A stretch of DNA of 64,000 nucleotides from Streptomyces longisporoflavus (GTDB lineage Bacteria > Actinomycetota > Actinomycetes > Streptomycetales > Streptomycetaceae): NCBI RefSeq assembly GCF_014649775.1, contig NZ_BMTR01000001.1:186001-250000 (forward strand), written 5' to 3'. A program made the position numbers and the translations under genes. Positions 52,055 to 60,518 of the stretch are shown here, one piece after another (the first letter of the stretch is position 1; each line of letters begins with the position of its first letter). The notes under the pieces are model-generated. The model had not been told where the DNA came from. It saw nothing but the letters and a program-made list of their open reading frames with translations, and searched no databases.

Positions 52055-52405
52055 CCCGTGGTGCCGCTGGGGCGGCCAGCGCACCGTCGCTCCCGTGGTG
52101 CCGTTCGGGCGGCCACCGCATCGCCGGTCCCCGTGGCGTGGCTGGGGCGGTCAGCGCACCGTCGATCTTGCGGTGCCGCTGAGGCGGTCAGCGCATCGTC
52201 GCTCCCGCGGCGCTGCTGGGGCGGCCACCGCACCGTCGATCCCGCGGTGCCGTTCGGGCGGTCAGCGCATCGCCGCTCCCGTGGCGCTGCTCGGGGGCCA
52301 CCGCACCGCCGGCCCCCCCGACGCCGCTGGGGCGGTCAGCGCATCGCCGACCCCCGCAGTGCCGCTGAGGCGACCACCGCGCCACCGACCCCCCGGCACT
52401 GCTCA
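52055..52405. repeat. Tandem repeat array of about nine 37-bp units
   Basis: The mark GGCGG recurs at 52071, 52108, 52146, 52183, 52220, 52257, 52331 and 52369, giving steps of 37 or 38 bases, with a degenerate copy at about 52295. Units read roughly CGCTGGGGCGGCCAGCGCA followed by CCGTCGCTCCCG-type sequence, and two unit variants alternate. Because 37 is not a multiple of 3, no reading frame stays in register, so it is non-coding. It ends at the stop of the UvrA-like gene. Confidence 0.9.
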
Positions 52406-54907
52406 GGCCCCCACAAGGCGCGGCGCCAGATACGGCGCCGTGGCGCTGCGTTTCGAGCGGGCTACCTTTGCGGGTGTGCCGGTGGCGACCACTCGGCCGC
52501 CCGCGTCGCCGCCGCCGGGGCCGAGGTCGATGACCCAGTCGGCGGTGGCGATCGTGTCGAGGTCGTGCTCGACGAGGACGACCGTGTTGTCGGCGTCGAC
52601 GAGTTGGTGCAGCTGTCGCAGCAGCAGGGCGATGTCCGCGGGGTGCAGGCCCGCCGTCGGCTCGTCGAGCAGGTAGAGCGCGTGACCGCGCCGGGCTCGC
52701 TGCAGTTCGGTGGCGAGCTTGATGCGCTGGGCCTCACCGCCGCTGAGTTCCGTCGCCGGCTGGCCGAGACGGAGGTAGCCGAGGCCCACCTCCCGCAGCG
52801 TTTCCAGGCTCCGGGAAGCGGCGGGGACCTCCGCGAGGAACGCGGCGGCCTCGTCGACGGACATCGCGAGAACCTCCGCGATGGACTTGCCGCGATACGT
52901 CACTTCGAGTGTCTCGGCGTTGTACCGCGCGCCGCGACACGCAGGGCACGGGGCGTAGGTCCCGGGCAGGAAGAGCAATTCGACCGCGACGAACCCCTCG
53001 CCCTGGCACGTCTCGCACCGCCCGTCGGGCACGTTGAAGGAGAAACGGCCGGGTGCGTAGCCGCGCGCCTTCGCTTCGTCCGTGGCCGCGTACAGCTTGC
53101 GTACGGCGTCGAACATCCCCGTGTACGTGGCCAGATTGGAGCGGGGTGTGCGGCCGATGGGCCGTTGGTCGACGCGCACGAGCCGGTCGAAGGCTTCCAC
53201 CCCGGCCGCGTCCTGTACGTCGATCGTGAACTCAGCGCCCTCGTCCTCCTCGGAGGGCTCTCCGGAAGGCTCTTCGGAGGGCTCCTCGGGTTCGAGGCCG
53301 AGGTGGCCGCGTACGACCTCGGCGAGCACTTGTGTGACCAGCGTCGACTTTCCGGAACCGGATACGCCGGTGACCGCCGTCAGCACGCGCAGCGGCACGT
53401 CGACGGAGACGTCCCGCAGGTTGTGGCGGGAGACGCCGCTCAAGTGGAGCCAGCCCTGCGGCTTTCGGGGGCGACGGGCGACGGGCCGGGCGCGTCCGAA
53501 CAGGTGGCGGCCGGTGGCCGACTCCTCGACTGCTTCGAGACCGGCGACCGGACCGCTGTACAACACCCGCCCGCCCGCCTCACCCGCGCCGGGGCCGATG
53601 TCGACGACCCAGTCCGCCCGGCGTACGACGTCCATGTCGTGCTCCACGACGAACAGCGAGTTGCCGGCCGCCTTCAGCCGGTCGAGGACATCGAACAGGG
53701 GCTCGGCGTCGGCGGGGTGCAGGCCGGCGGACGGCTCGTCGAGCACGTAGACCACGCCGAAGAGACCGGAGCGCAGTTGGGTGGCGATCCGCAGGCGTTG
53801 CGCCTCGCCGGGCGAGAGCGTCGTGGAGCCGCGGCCGAGACTGAGGTAGCCGAGGCCGAGGCCGATGAGCACCTCGACGCGGGCGACCACATCGGCGCAG
53901 ATCCGTACCGCCACCTCGGTGGACTCCCCGGACCGGGCGCTCGACGTGGTCGCCGAGGCGTCCGGGAGTTCGGCGACGGGCCGCAGCAGGGCCGCGACCT
54001 TGGTCAGCGGCATCGCGTTGACCTCGGCGATCGAGTGGCCCGCAAAGGTGACCGCGAGTGCTTCGGGCCGCAGGCCGCTGCCCTGGCACGCGGGGCAGGT
54101 GACGCTCCGGACGAACCGCATCGCCCGCTCGCGCATGCGCTCGCTCTTGGAGTCGGCGAGGACGTGCATGACGTGCTTGCGGGCGCTCCAGAACGTGCCG
54201 TGGTAGCCGTAGTCGATACGGCCCGGCTCGGGCTCGATGAGCACGGAGGGCTGCTCGTCGGTATAGAGCAGCCACTCCCGGTCCTTCTTCCTGAGCCTGC
54301 GCCACGGTCTGTCGATGTCGATGCCGAGAGCACTGACGATGCTGCGCAGGTTCGCCCCCTGCCAGGCGCCCGGCCAGGCGGCGATCGCACCCTCACGGAT
54401 GCTCAGCGAGGGGTCAGGGACGAGCAGCCGCTCGGTGACGTCGAGCGTGGCGCCCAGGCCGTGGCACTGCGGGCAGGCGCCGGCCGACGTGTTGGGCGAG
54501 AACGCCTCGGCCTCCAGGCGTTCGGCGTCCGGCGGGTAGGTCCCGGCGCGTGAGTAGAGGATGCGGAGCAGGTTGGACAGTGTCGTGAGCGTGCCGACCG
54601 TCGACCGTGAACTGGGCGCCCCGCGGCGCTGCTGCAATGCGACGGCGGGCGGCAGTCCGGTGATCTCCTGTACGTGCGGGGCGCCGACCTGTTGCAGGAG
54701 CCGACGGGCGTACGGCGCGACGGACTCGAAGTAGCGGCGCTGGGCCTCGGCGTAGAGCGTGCCGAAGGCGAGCGATGACTTGCCCGAACCGGAGATGCCG
54801 GTGAAGGCGACCATCGCGTTGCGCGGAATGTCCACGTCCACGTTGCGCAGATTGTGCTCGTTGGCGCCCAGGACACGCACGCAGTGTTCAGCCGCAGAAT
54901 CTTCCAT
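52403..54907 (-). CDS. UvrA2-like ABC ATPase (excinuclease A paralogue)
   Basis: This 834-aa protein has two ABC ATPase modules with Walker A GISGSGKSS and GVSGSGKST, signature TTLSPGEAQRLRIAT and ATELSGGEAQRIKLAT, and zinc fingers CPQCHG/CPACQG and CETCQG/CPACRG. It is about 100 residues shorter than housekeeping UvrA, and the part corresponding to the UvrB-binding domain is missing, as in class II UvrA2. These paralogues bind DNA or nucleic-acid-acting drugs and aid resistance. An acidic EPSEEPSGEPSEEDEG insertion sits before the second module's middle part. No ribosome binding site is evident. Confidence 0.9.
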   Translation of the reverse strand: MEDSAAEHCVRVLGANEHNLRNVDVDIPRNAMVAFTGISGSGKSSLAFGTLYAEAQRRYFESVAPYARRLLQQVGAPHVQEITGLPPAVALQQRRGAPSSRSTVGTLTTLSNLLRILYSRAGTYPPDAERLEAEAFSPNTSAGACPQCHGLGATLDVTERLLVPDPSLSIREGAIAAWPGAWQGANLRSIVSALGIDIDRPWRRLRKKDREWLLYTDEQPSVLIEPEPGRIDYGYHGTFWSARKHVMHVLADSKSERMRERAMRFVRSVTCPACQGSGLRPEALAVTFAGHSIAEVNAMPLTKVAALLRPVAELPDASATTSSARSGESTEVAVRICADVVARVEVLIGLGLGYLSLGRGSTTLSPGEAQRLRIATQLRSGLFGVVYVLDEPSAGLHPADAEPLFDVLDRLKAAGNSLFVVEHDMDVVRRADWVVDIGPGAGEAGGRVLYSGPVAGLEAVEESATGRHLFGRARPVARRPRKPQGWLHLSGVSRHNLRDVSVDVPLRVLTAVTGVSGSGKSTLVTQVLAEVVRGHLGLEPEEPSEEPSGEPSEEDEGAEFTIDVQDAAGVEAFDRLVRVDQRPIGRTPRSNLATYTGMFDAVRKLYAATDEAKARGYAPGRFSFNVPDGRCETCQGEGFVAVELLFLPGTYAPCPACRGARYNAETLEVTYRGKSIAEVLAMSVDEAAAFLAEVPAASRSLETLREVGLGYLRLGQPATELSGGEAQRIKLATELQRARRGHALYLLDEPTAGLHPADIALLLRQLHQLVDADNTVVLVEHDLDTIATADWVIDLGPGGGDAGGRVVATGTPAKVARSKRSATAPYLAPRLVGA

Positions 54908-55022
54908 GGCATGTCTTTATCCGTTCGAGCCGCCGCGCTTGGCCGCCACGCGAATGAAAGAGGCGCGCCGGTTCTGCCGCACGGTCCCGGTGCCCGCCTT
55001 CGAGACGTGCCCGCCCGGGGTG

Positions 55023-55523
55023 TCAGGCCTTCACGATGCGGCGGACGTTGTCGATGTTTCCGCAGCCCGCCTTGAGCTGCTTGGCGCGTTCCTTCGTGAA
55101 CGCGGCGCCCAGTTCCTCGCGGCGTTCCATGGCCACGTTCTCGCGTGCGCCGTTGAGGATCGTGCGCTCCTCCTCGTCGGTGTGGTGGGTCACCGCCTCG
55201 ACGAGCTTCTCCAGCTTCTCGTCCCAGTCGTCGGAGCCGACGTCCTCGACCTCCAGGAGATCGAGCAGCGCCTTGTTGCCCTCCTCGTGCTCCTCGACGC
55301 CGTGTTCGACCTCGTCGTTGTCGATGTCCCGGTAGCGCTTGAGCGAGGGGTAGACGTCGGACTCCTCCGCGAGCGCGTGCGCGATGAGCAGGTCGGCGAA
55401 CGCCCTGAGGGCCTCGGCGCGTTCGGCTTCCACGCTGCGCATCTGGCGGAACAGTTCCTCCATCCGCCGGTGATCGTCGAGGATCAGCTCCACGACGTCG
55501 GTCGACGCTGCTTTCTCCGGCAT
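55023..55523 (-). CDS. Hemerythrin HHE-domain protein
   Basis: This 166-aa four-helix protein begins VELILDDHRRMEELFRQM and has the His/Glu iron ligand pattern of hemerythrin (LIAHALAEESDVYPSLKRY, HGVEEHEEGN, THHTDEEERTIL). It binds a di-iron centre and may sense or scavenge oxygen, nitric oxide or peroxide. AAGGAG precedes the ATG. It is placed beside the stress gene group. Confidence 0.9.
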   Translation of the reverse strand: MPEKAASTDVVELILDDHRRMEELFRQMRSVEAERAEALRAFADLLIAHALAEESDVYPSLKRYRDIDNDEVEHGVEEHEEGNKALLDLLEVEDVGSDDWDEKLEKLVEAVTHHTDEEERTILNGARENVAMERREELGAAFTKERAKQLKAGCGNIDNVRRIVKA

Positions 55524-55693
55524 GCGGGGCTCCTTCTCGGCAGGGGACGCAGGGGCGCGGTGCGGTGAGCGCCTCCGTACAGATACGTAGCGCGCGCACT
55601 GCTCCCACGGAGTGCCCCGTGTACCCGGCCGCCGCGTGTGTCACTCGTACGGCCCACCGAAGCGCGATCCGGCCAAAGCTCACCGGCCAGTGC

Positions 55694-56134
55694 TCAGCCG
55701 TTCAGAGCGATGTGGGCGGTGACGCGTTTGCCGGCCGGTTCGGGGTGGACGGCGAAAGCCCGGGCGACGGCCATGACGATCTCCAGGCCGTGCCCGCCGA
55801 TCCTGAGCGGGTCCTCGGAGCGGACGACGGGCCGGGTGGTGGCGCTGTCGCGTACGGTCACCGCCACCGTGTCCTCGTCGATGCGCAACTCCATCCGCAT
55901 CGGACCCGGCGCGTACTTGCAGGCGTTGGTGACCAGTTCGCTGACCACGAGTTGGGTGATGTCCATCGCGCGGTCGGAGACGGCGACGTTCTCGTCCGTC
56001 CGGGCCCGCGTGAGGAAGTCGACCGCGAGGTGACGTGCCTCGGCGATGGAGGAGTCCCCGCCGTGCAATGGGACGGCGACACTCATGGTGTGAGCTTGCG
56101 ACGGCCCCGCGTCGTCGATGCCGGCTGACTCCAT
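55694..56134 (-). CDS. RsbW-like anti-sigma ATPase (HATPase domain)
   Basis: This 146-aa protein is a single HATPase_c domain of the RsbW/SpoIIAB type: VVSELVTNACKYAPGPM (N box) and GGHGLEIVMAVARAF (G1/G2 region). Such proteins phosphorylate STAS antagonists and bind sigma factors. It is 3.2 kb from the SigB/F-type gene, with the RsbQ/RsbP-like pair between them. The ATG at 56134 has GGAG six bases upstream. A SigB-type promoter candidate lies just before it. Confidence 0.85.
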   Translation of the reverse strand: MESAGIDDAGPSQAHTMSVAVPLHGGDSSIAEARHLAVDFLTRARTDENVAVSDRAMDITQLVVSELVTNACKYAPGPMRMELRIDEDTVAVTVRDSATTRPVVRSEDPLRIGGHGLEIVMAVARAFAVHPEPAGKRVTAHIALNG

Positions 56135-56170
56135 TTCTTCTCCACCTTCATCCCCGTTGTCTGCGCACCC

Positions 56171-56195
56171 CTACCCTGCTGGACGCGGTACATAC
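56171..56195 (-). promoter_or_regulatory. Candidate SigB-type promoter of the RsbW-like gene
   Basis: On the minus strand, GTATG (56191-56195), a 14-base spacer and GGGTAG (56171-56176) fit the form GNNTN-N14-16-GGGTAY except the last base. The -10 lies 37 bases before the ATG. If real, the anti-sigma gene would be under the control of the sigma factor it restrains. Confidence 0.45.
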
Positions 56196-56417
56196 AGGTC
56201 TGGCCGGATCGATAATCCGTTCGAGCGATCCTGTCCGATACGTCGGACAGGTTCGCGGTGTTCGCCCGGCTGAGCCGCGCCGACAGGAGCAGTCCAGGAC
56301 ATGGTGACAGACCACGGCCCGCGGCGACTGCCCCTATGACAGGCGTCATCGGTGCCGCGACCATACCTGCGGCCGTCTGCGACCGCTGAAGAAGCGTCCG
56401 TCGAGGATTCTGCGAAA

Positions 56418-57236
56418 ATGTGGCGCATGGCAGTGCTGAGCAGAAACCACGTGACCGTGACCGGTCGCGCCGACGGCCCGGTGGTGATGCTGGCGCACGG
56501 GTTCGGGTGCGACCAGAACATGTGGCGTCTCGTGGTGCCGCTCCTGGAGAGTCACTTCACCGTGGTGCTGTTCGACCATGTGGGCGCCGGGCGCTCGGAC
56601 CTGTCGGCGTGGAGCGAGGAACGCTATTCCTCCCTGGACGGATACGCCGAGGACGTGCTGGAGATCTGCCATGAGCTGGGGCTCGGCCCGGTGACCTTCG
56701 TGGGGCACTCGGTGAGCGCGATGATGGGCGTCCTCGCCGCGGTCCGGGAGCCGCAGGCCTTCGCCGGCCTGGTCCTGCTCGCCCCCTCGCCGTGTTTCAT
56801 CGATGACCCGGCCACCGGCTACCGCGGCGGGTTCAGCGCCGAGGACATCGATGAGCTGCTCGGATCGCTCGACGCCAACTACCTGGGCTGGTCGGGAGCC
56901 ATGGCTCCGGTGATCATGGGCAATCCCGAGCGGCCGGAACTGGGTGAGGAGCTGACGAACAGCTTCTGCCGCACCGATCCGGACATCGCGCGCGTCTTCG
57001 CCCGTGTCACCTTCCTCTCCGACAATCGCGAGGACCTCCCGGGCGTCACCGTTCCCGCCCTGGTCGCGCAGTGTTCCAGCGACGCGATCGCGCCACCGGA
57101 GGTCGGAGCCTTCGTGCACGCCAGGATCCCCGGCAGCCGCCTCGTCACCCTGAACGCGACCGGGCACTGCCCCCAGCTCGCGGCGCCGGAAGAGACGGCC
57201 GCCGCGATCACCGAGTTCGTCGAAGCCACGCGATGA
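56418..57236 (+). CDS. RsbQ-like alpha/beta hydrolase
   Basis: This 272-aa protein closely follows B. subtilis RsbQ: VMLAHGFGCDQNMWRLVVPLL, VVLFDHVGAGRSD, nucleophile elbow GHSVSAMMGVLAA (Ser of GHSVS), and the final His in NATGHCPQLAAPEETAAAI. RsbQ activates the phosphatase RsbP in the energy-stress branch of the SigB pathway, probably by supplying or processing a small molecule. The stop overlaps the start of the RsbP-like gene (ATGA), so they are coupled. I chose the ATG at 56418 with GAGGA upstream; a second ATG at 56427 is possible. Confidence 0.88.
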   Translation: MWRMAVLSRNHVTVTGRADGPVVMLAHGFGCDQNMWRLVVPLLESHFTVVLFDHVGAGRSDLSAWSEERYSSLDGYAEDVLEICHELGLGPVTFVGHSVSAMMGVLAAVREPQAFAGLVLLAPSPCFIDDPATGYRGGFSAEDIDELLGSLDANYLGWSGAMAPVIMGNPERPELGEELTNSFCRTDPDIARVFARVTFLSDNREDLPGVTVPALVAQCSSDAIAPPEVGAFVHARIPGSRLVTLNATGHCPQLAAPEETAAAITEFVEATR

Positions 57237-58486
57237 TGTCCAAGACCGGCGGCGGAGGCGGGCGCCCGGACCCCGGAGACCAGCAGCCCGGCGACGACCC
57301 CGCGGCGTTCTCCGCGCTCCTCGAGGACAGCACCGAGGACCTGTACGAACACGCGCCGTGCGGCTTCCTCTCCACGCTCCTCGACGGCACCATCGCCAAG
57401 ATCAACGCGACGCTCCTGGACTGGCTCGGCTACGCCCGCGACGACGTGGTGGGCCGCAAAACGTTCTCCGACCTGCTGACCGTGGGCGGCCGCCTCTACC
57501 ACGAGACGCACTTCGGGCCCCTGCTGCGCATGCAGGGCGAGGTCAGCGGGATCGCCCTGGAACTGAAGGCGGCCGACGGCAGCCGGCTGCCCGTTCTGGT
57601 GACCTCCACGATCAAGACCGGCGGCGACGGGCAGCCGCTGCTGATCCGCACCACCGTCTTCGACGCCAGGGACCGCCGCGCCTACGAGACCGAGCTGCTG
57701 CGCGCCCGGCAGGAAGCAGAGCACGAGCGCGAGGAACTCAAGCGGCTCAACGCCGTTCTCCAGCGGACCCTGCTGCCCCCGGCGCTGGTCAGCGTGCCCG
57801 GCCTGGAAGTGGACGCGCACTACCACATCGCCTCCACCGACATGGTCGGCGGCGACTTCTACGATCTCTTCCCCCTGGGCGCGGGCACCTGGGGGCTGTT
57901 CCTGGGCGACGTGTGCGGCAAGGGCGCCGCCGCCGCGGCCATCACCTCCCTGGCCCGCTACACGCTGCGTGCCGCGGCCGTCTACGACCCTGACCCGGCC
58001 GCTGTCCTGAGCAACCTCAACACGGTCCTCAACCACGAGTACACCGGCGAGGACCCGCGCTTCTGCACCGTCATCTTCGGCCTGCTCACCCCCGACACCG
58101 ACCAGGGCGGCTTCCGCATCACGCTGGCCAGCGGCGGCCACCCTCCGGCGCTGATCGTGCGCTCGGACGGCAGCGCCGACCAGCTCCCCACCCCCGGCGG
58201 GCAGCTCATCGGCGCCCTGCCCGACGCCCACATCGCCACCACCACCGTCCATCTCACGGCGGGCGACACCCTGTTGTTGCACACCGACGGCCTCACCGAG
58301 GCCCACACGGCTTCGAGCAGCGACGACGACCGCTACGGCGACGAGGCTTTCCTCGGCTTCGCCCGGGCCCTCGCGCCCACCACCGCCTCGGACGCCGTCG
58401 CCGCGATCCGCGATCTGCTGGACACCTTCGGCGCAGGCGTCGACGACGACACCGCCGTCCTGGCCGTCAGCGTGCCCCGATGCTAA
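57233..58486 (+). CDS. RsbP-like PP2C/SpoIIE phosphatase with PAS domain
   Basis: This 417-aa protein has an N-terminal PAS domain (about 37-145; YEHAPCGFLSTLLDGTIAKINATLLDWLG), a short coiled linker (YETELLRARQEAEHEREELKRLN), and a C-terminal PP2C/SpoIIE phosphatase (about 190-417; GGDFYDLFPLGAGTWGLFLGDVCGKG, TDGLTEA, DDDTAVLAV). It should dephosphorylate an STAS antagonist and so release a sigma factor. Coupling to the RsbQ-like gene repeats the B. subtilis rsbQP layout. Its stop overlaps the convergent peroxiredoxin stop by 4 bases. Confidence 0.93.
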   Translation: MMSKTGGGGGRPDPGDQQPGDDPAAFSALLEDSTEDLYEHAPCGFLSTLLDGTIAKINATLLDWLGYARDDVVGRKTFSDLLTVGGRLYHETHFGPLLRMQGEVSGIALELKAADGSRLPVLVTSTIKTGGDGQPLLIRTTVFDARDRRAYETELLRARQEAEHEREELKRLNAVLQRTLLPPALVSVPGLEVDAHYHIASTDMVGGDFYDLFPLGAGTWGLFLGDVCGKGAAAAAITSLARYTLRAAAVYDPDPAAVLSNLNTVLNHEYTGEDPRFCTVIFGLLTPDTDQGGFRITLASGGHPPALIVRSDGSADQLPTPGGQLIGALPDAHIATTTVHLTAGDTLLLHTDGLTEAHTASSSDDDRYGDEAFLGFARALAPTTASDAVAAIRDLLDTFGAGVDDDTAVLAVSVPRC

Positions 58487-58947
58487 AGAGCTTCTGACCG
58501 CAGCGCCGCCAGGGCCCGGTCCGCGTGGGCGCTCATCCGGAACTCGCTGCGCACCACCTCCAGGACGCGGCGGTCGGGTCCGATGACGAAGGTGGCCCGT
58601 TTGGTCGGCAGGGGACCGAAGCCGCGTGCCACGCCGAACTGCCCGCGCACCTCGCCTTCCGGGTCGGACAGAAGCGGGAAGCCGAGCGTGTGCCGGCCCG
58701 CGAACTCGCGCTGGCGCTCGACGGGGTCCGAACTGATCCCCACCGGCCTGGCGCCCACCGCCGCGAACTCGGCCGCCAGGTCCCGGAAGTGGCACGCCTC
58801 GGCCGTGCAGCCGGGCGTCATCGCTGCCGGGTAGAAGAACACCACCACCGGGCCTTCGGCAAGGAGAGACGAGAGGGCCGTGGGCGTGCCCGTCTCGTCG
58901 GGCAGCGTGAAGTCCTCCACGACGGTGCCGACTTGGACCCGCGTCAT
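58483..58947 (-). CDS. Bcp/PrxQ-type peroxiredoxin
   Basis: This 154-aa thioredoxin-fold peroxidase has the active site AMTPGCTAEACHFRD, with the peroxidatic Cys and a resolving Cys four residues later, typical of BCP. VVVFFYPA is the preceding strand. It reduces organic and hydrogen peroxides. The ATG at 58947 has GGGGAG upstream; the frame is open further to 59037. It is the downstream neighbour of the sigma-factor gene on the same strand. Confidence 0.92.
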   Translation of the reverse strand: MTRVQVGTVVEDFTLPDETGTPTALSSLLAEGPVVVFFYPAAMTPGCTAEACHFRDLAAEFAAVGARPVGISSDPVERQREFAGRHTLGFPLLSDPEGEVRGQFGVARGFGPLPTKRATFVIGPDRRVLEVVRSEFRMSAHADRALAALRSEAL

Positions 58948-59294
58948 CGCCGTACTCCCCGGGCGGGGCGGAGACGGACGGGCGGAGCGGAAGCGAGAGG
59001 GGGGCGAGGGGGGTGGACAGGCACGAGGTCTCCTCACGGCGCGTCGTCACAAGGCCCGGGCCGGGCGCAGGCACATGGGCACAGGCCCACAGGCACAAGC
59101 GCCGGCCCAGGACCGGCACCGGCTCTGGCTCGCGATACTACTCGGCGGTAAGCGCGGTAAGGAGCGGTGTCCGCGGCCCGGTTCGCCGCGGGCCGGCGTG
59201 TACGCGACCCGTACACGCCGGAGCCCCTGGGGCCGCCCTGGTGCCCCAGGGGCCGATCAGCCGCGTGCGCACGGGGCGCACGCGAGACCTGCCG
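58948..59294. other. Intergenic region between sigma-factor and peroxiredoxin genes
   Basis: This holds the peroxiredoxin promoter region and two hairpins (59193-59253) after the sigma-factor stop. A low-complexity CACAGGC/GGCAC stretch lies at about 59075-59125. No gene seen. Confidence 0.5.
59193..59253 (-). terminator. Twin hairpins downstream of the sigma-factor gene
   Basis: The first stem is 12 bp (59193-59204 with 59210-59221, 5-base loop). The second is 10-11 bp (59223-59232 with 59244-59253). Both lie within 100 bases after the minus-strand sigma stop at 59295 and are likely to end its transcript. Confidence 0.7.
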
Positions 59295-60149
59295 TCACGC
59301 CGCGCGGGCGTGCCCGGTGTCGTGTTCGGTGCTCTCGTCGCCGCGGACGGCCTCCGCGCGCACCCTGGCGCAGCTGTTGCTGATCAGACGGGAGACATGC
59401 ATCTGCGAGATGCCGAGCTCCTCAGCGATCTTGCTCTGCGTCATGTCCTCGAAGAAGCGCAGGTACAGGATGGTGCGCTCACGCTCGGGAAGCCGCCGCA
59501 GACCGTCCTTGGCGGCCTCCCGGTCGGTGATGAAGTCATAGGCGGGGTCGGACGTGCCGAGGGTGTCCGCCAGGCTGAATCCGTCGGGGTCGGCGGTGAT
59601 CTCGGCATCGAGCGACAGGGCGCGGTAACTGGTCAGGGCCTCGAGTCCGTCATGGACCTCGGCCTCGGTGAGACCGGTGTGCTCGGCGAGCTCCGCGGCG
59701 CTGGGCTCGGCGTCGTGGCCCGGCTGATCCATGAGATCGCGGCGCGCGACCCGCACCTTGTTGCGCAGGTCCTGCACGCGCCGGGGCACCCGGACGTCCC
59801 ACATGCGGTCCCGGAAGTGCCGGCGCAGTTCTCCGGTGATGGTGGGCACGGCGTAACTTTCGAAGGCCCCGCGTTCGGGCTCGTAGCGGTTGACCGCCTT
59901 GATCAGGCCCATCGCGGCGACCTGCCGCAGGTCCTCCAGGTTCTCGCCCTTGTTGCGAAACCGGCCGGCGAGGCGGTTCGCCATGGGCAGCCATGCCGTC
60001 ACGATCTCCTCGCAGAGCAGGTCGTACTCGGGGCCGCCGTCGAGCGTGGCGAGATGGGCGGCGGCCTCCTTGGTGTCGGGTGCGTCGTCGTGGGTGCGTC
60101 CCGTACGACGGCGGGCGGATGGTGCGGTGGCGGTGGCATCGGTAAGCAT
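59295..60149 (-). CDS. SigB/SigF/SigG-family RNA polymerase sigma factor
   Basis: This 284-aa stress or sporulation-type sigma factor has region 2 (LPMANRLAGRFRNKGENLEDLRQVAAMGLIKAVNRYEPERGAFESYAVPTITGELRRHFRD), region 3 (MWDVRVPRRVQDLRNKVR) and region 4 (LPERERTILYLRFFEDMTQSKIAEELGISQMHVSRLI). The start MLTDATATA at 60149 has GAGGAG upstream; an earlier frame start at 60239 lacks a site. The RsbW-like, RsbQ-like and RsbP-like genes close by suggest it is their target (inference). Divergent from the formate dehydrogenase genes. Confidence 0.92.
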   Translation of the reverse strand: MLTDATATAPSARRRTGRTHDDAPDTKEAAAHLATLDGGPEYDLLCEEIVTAWLPMANRLAGRFRNKGENLEDLRQVAAMGLIKAVNRYEPERGAFESYAVPTITGELRRHFRDRMWDVRVPRRVQDLRNKVRVARRDLMDQPGHDAEPSAAELAEHTGLTEAEVHDGLEALTSYRALSLDAEITADPDGFSLADTLGTSDPAYDFITDREAAKDGLRRLPERERTILYLRFFEDMTQSKIAEELGISQMHVSRLISNSCARVRAEAVRGDESTEHDTGHARAA

Positions 60150-60518
60150 CAGAAATCGCTCCTCAACGGCGGGCGGACAAATGACCGCGAGAAACGGGAT
60201 GCTCCGGAGCCGGACATCCAGCGGGAGGAGACATACCACTCCCCGCGGATGCGCCTCCGGTCCGAAGCACGAAGTACGCCTGCCCCTCGACTCGGAGGGG
60301 AAACAACGATCGGCCCAACGGATTCGCAGGACCGCCGTTCGTGAAGATCAGGACGTGGTGATCGAACACCGGCGCGACGATGTATCAGCAGGCGCTTCCC
60401 GGGTACCTGGCCGCCGCACCGTCACGCCGCCCGGCTCGCTGCCGCAGCCGGCCCGGGCGAGCCTGGAGAAGGTGCCCGCCGCCGAGCGCGGGCACCGCGG
60501 ACGCAGGAAGGACGTGCC
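60150..60518. other. Divergent promoter region of the sigma-factor and fdhA genes
   Basis: This is a 369-bp gap without a gene. It holds a SigB-type promoter candidate towards fdhA (60382-60406) and a short CCCCT/AGGGG stem near 60285-60305. Confidence 0.5.
60382..60406 (+). promoter_or_regulatory. Candidate SigB-type promoter of fdhA
   Basis: GTATC (60382-60386), a 14-base spacer and GGGTAC (60401-60406) match GNNTN-N14-16-GGGTAY fully. The -10 lies about 113 bases before the fdhA start. A SigB-type sigma factor is encoded on the other side of the same gap. Confidence 0.45.

Noticed and set aside
52055..52405. Possible CRISPR array (37-bp period)
   Set aside because: Whole units are similar without unique spacers, variants alternate, and no cas gene is near. 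It is a plain tandem repeat.
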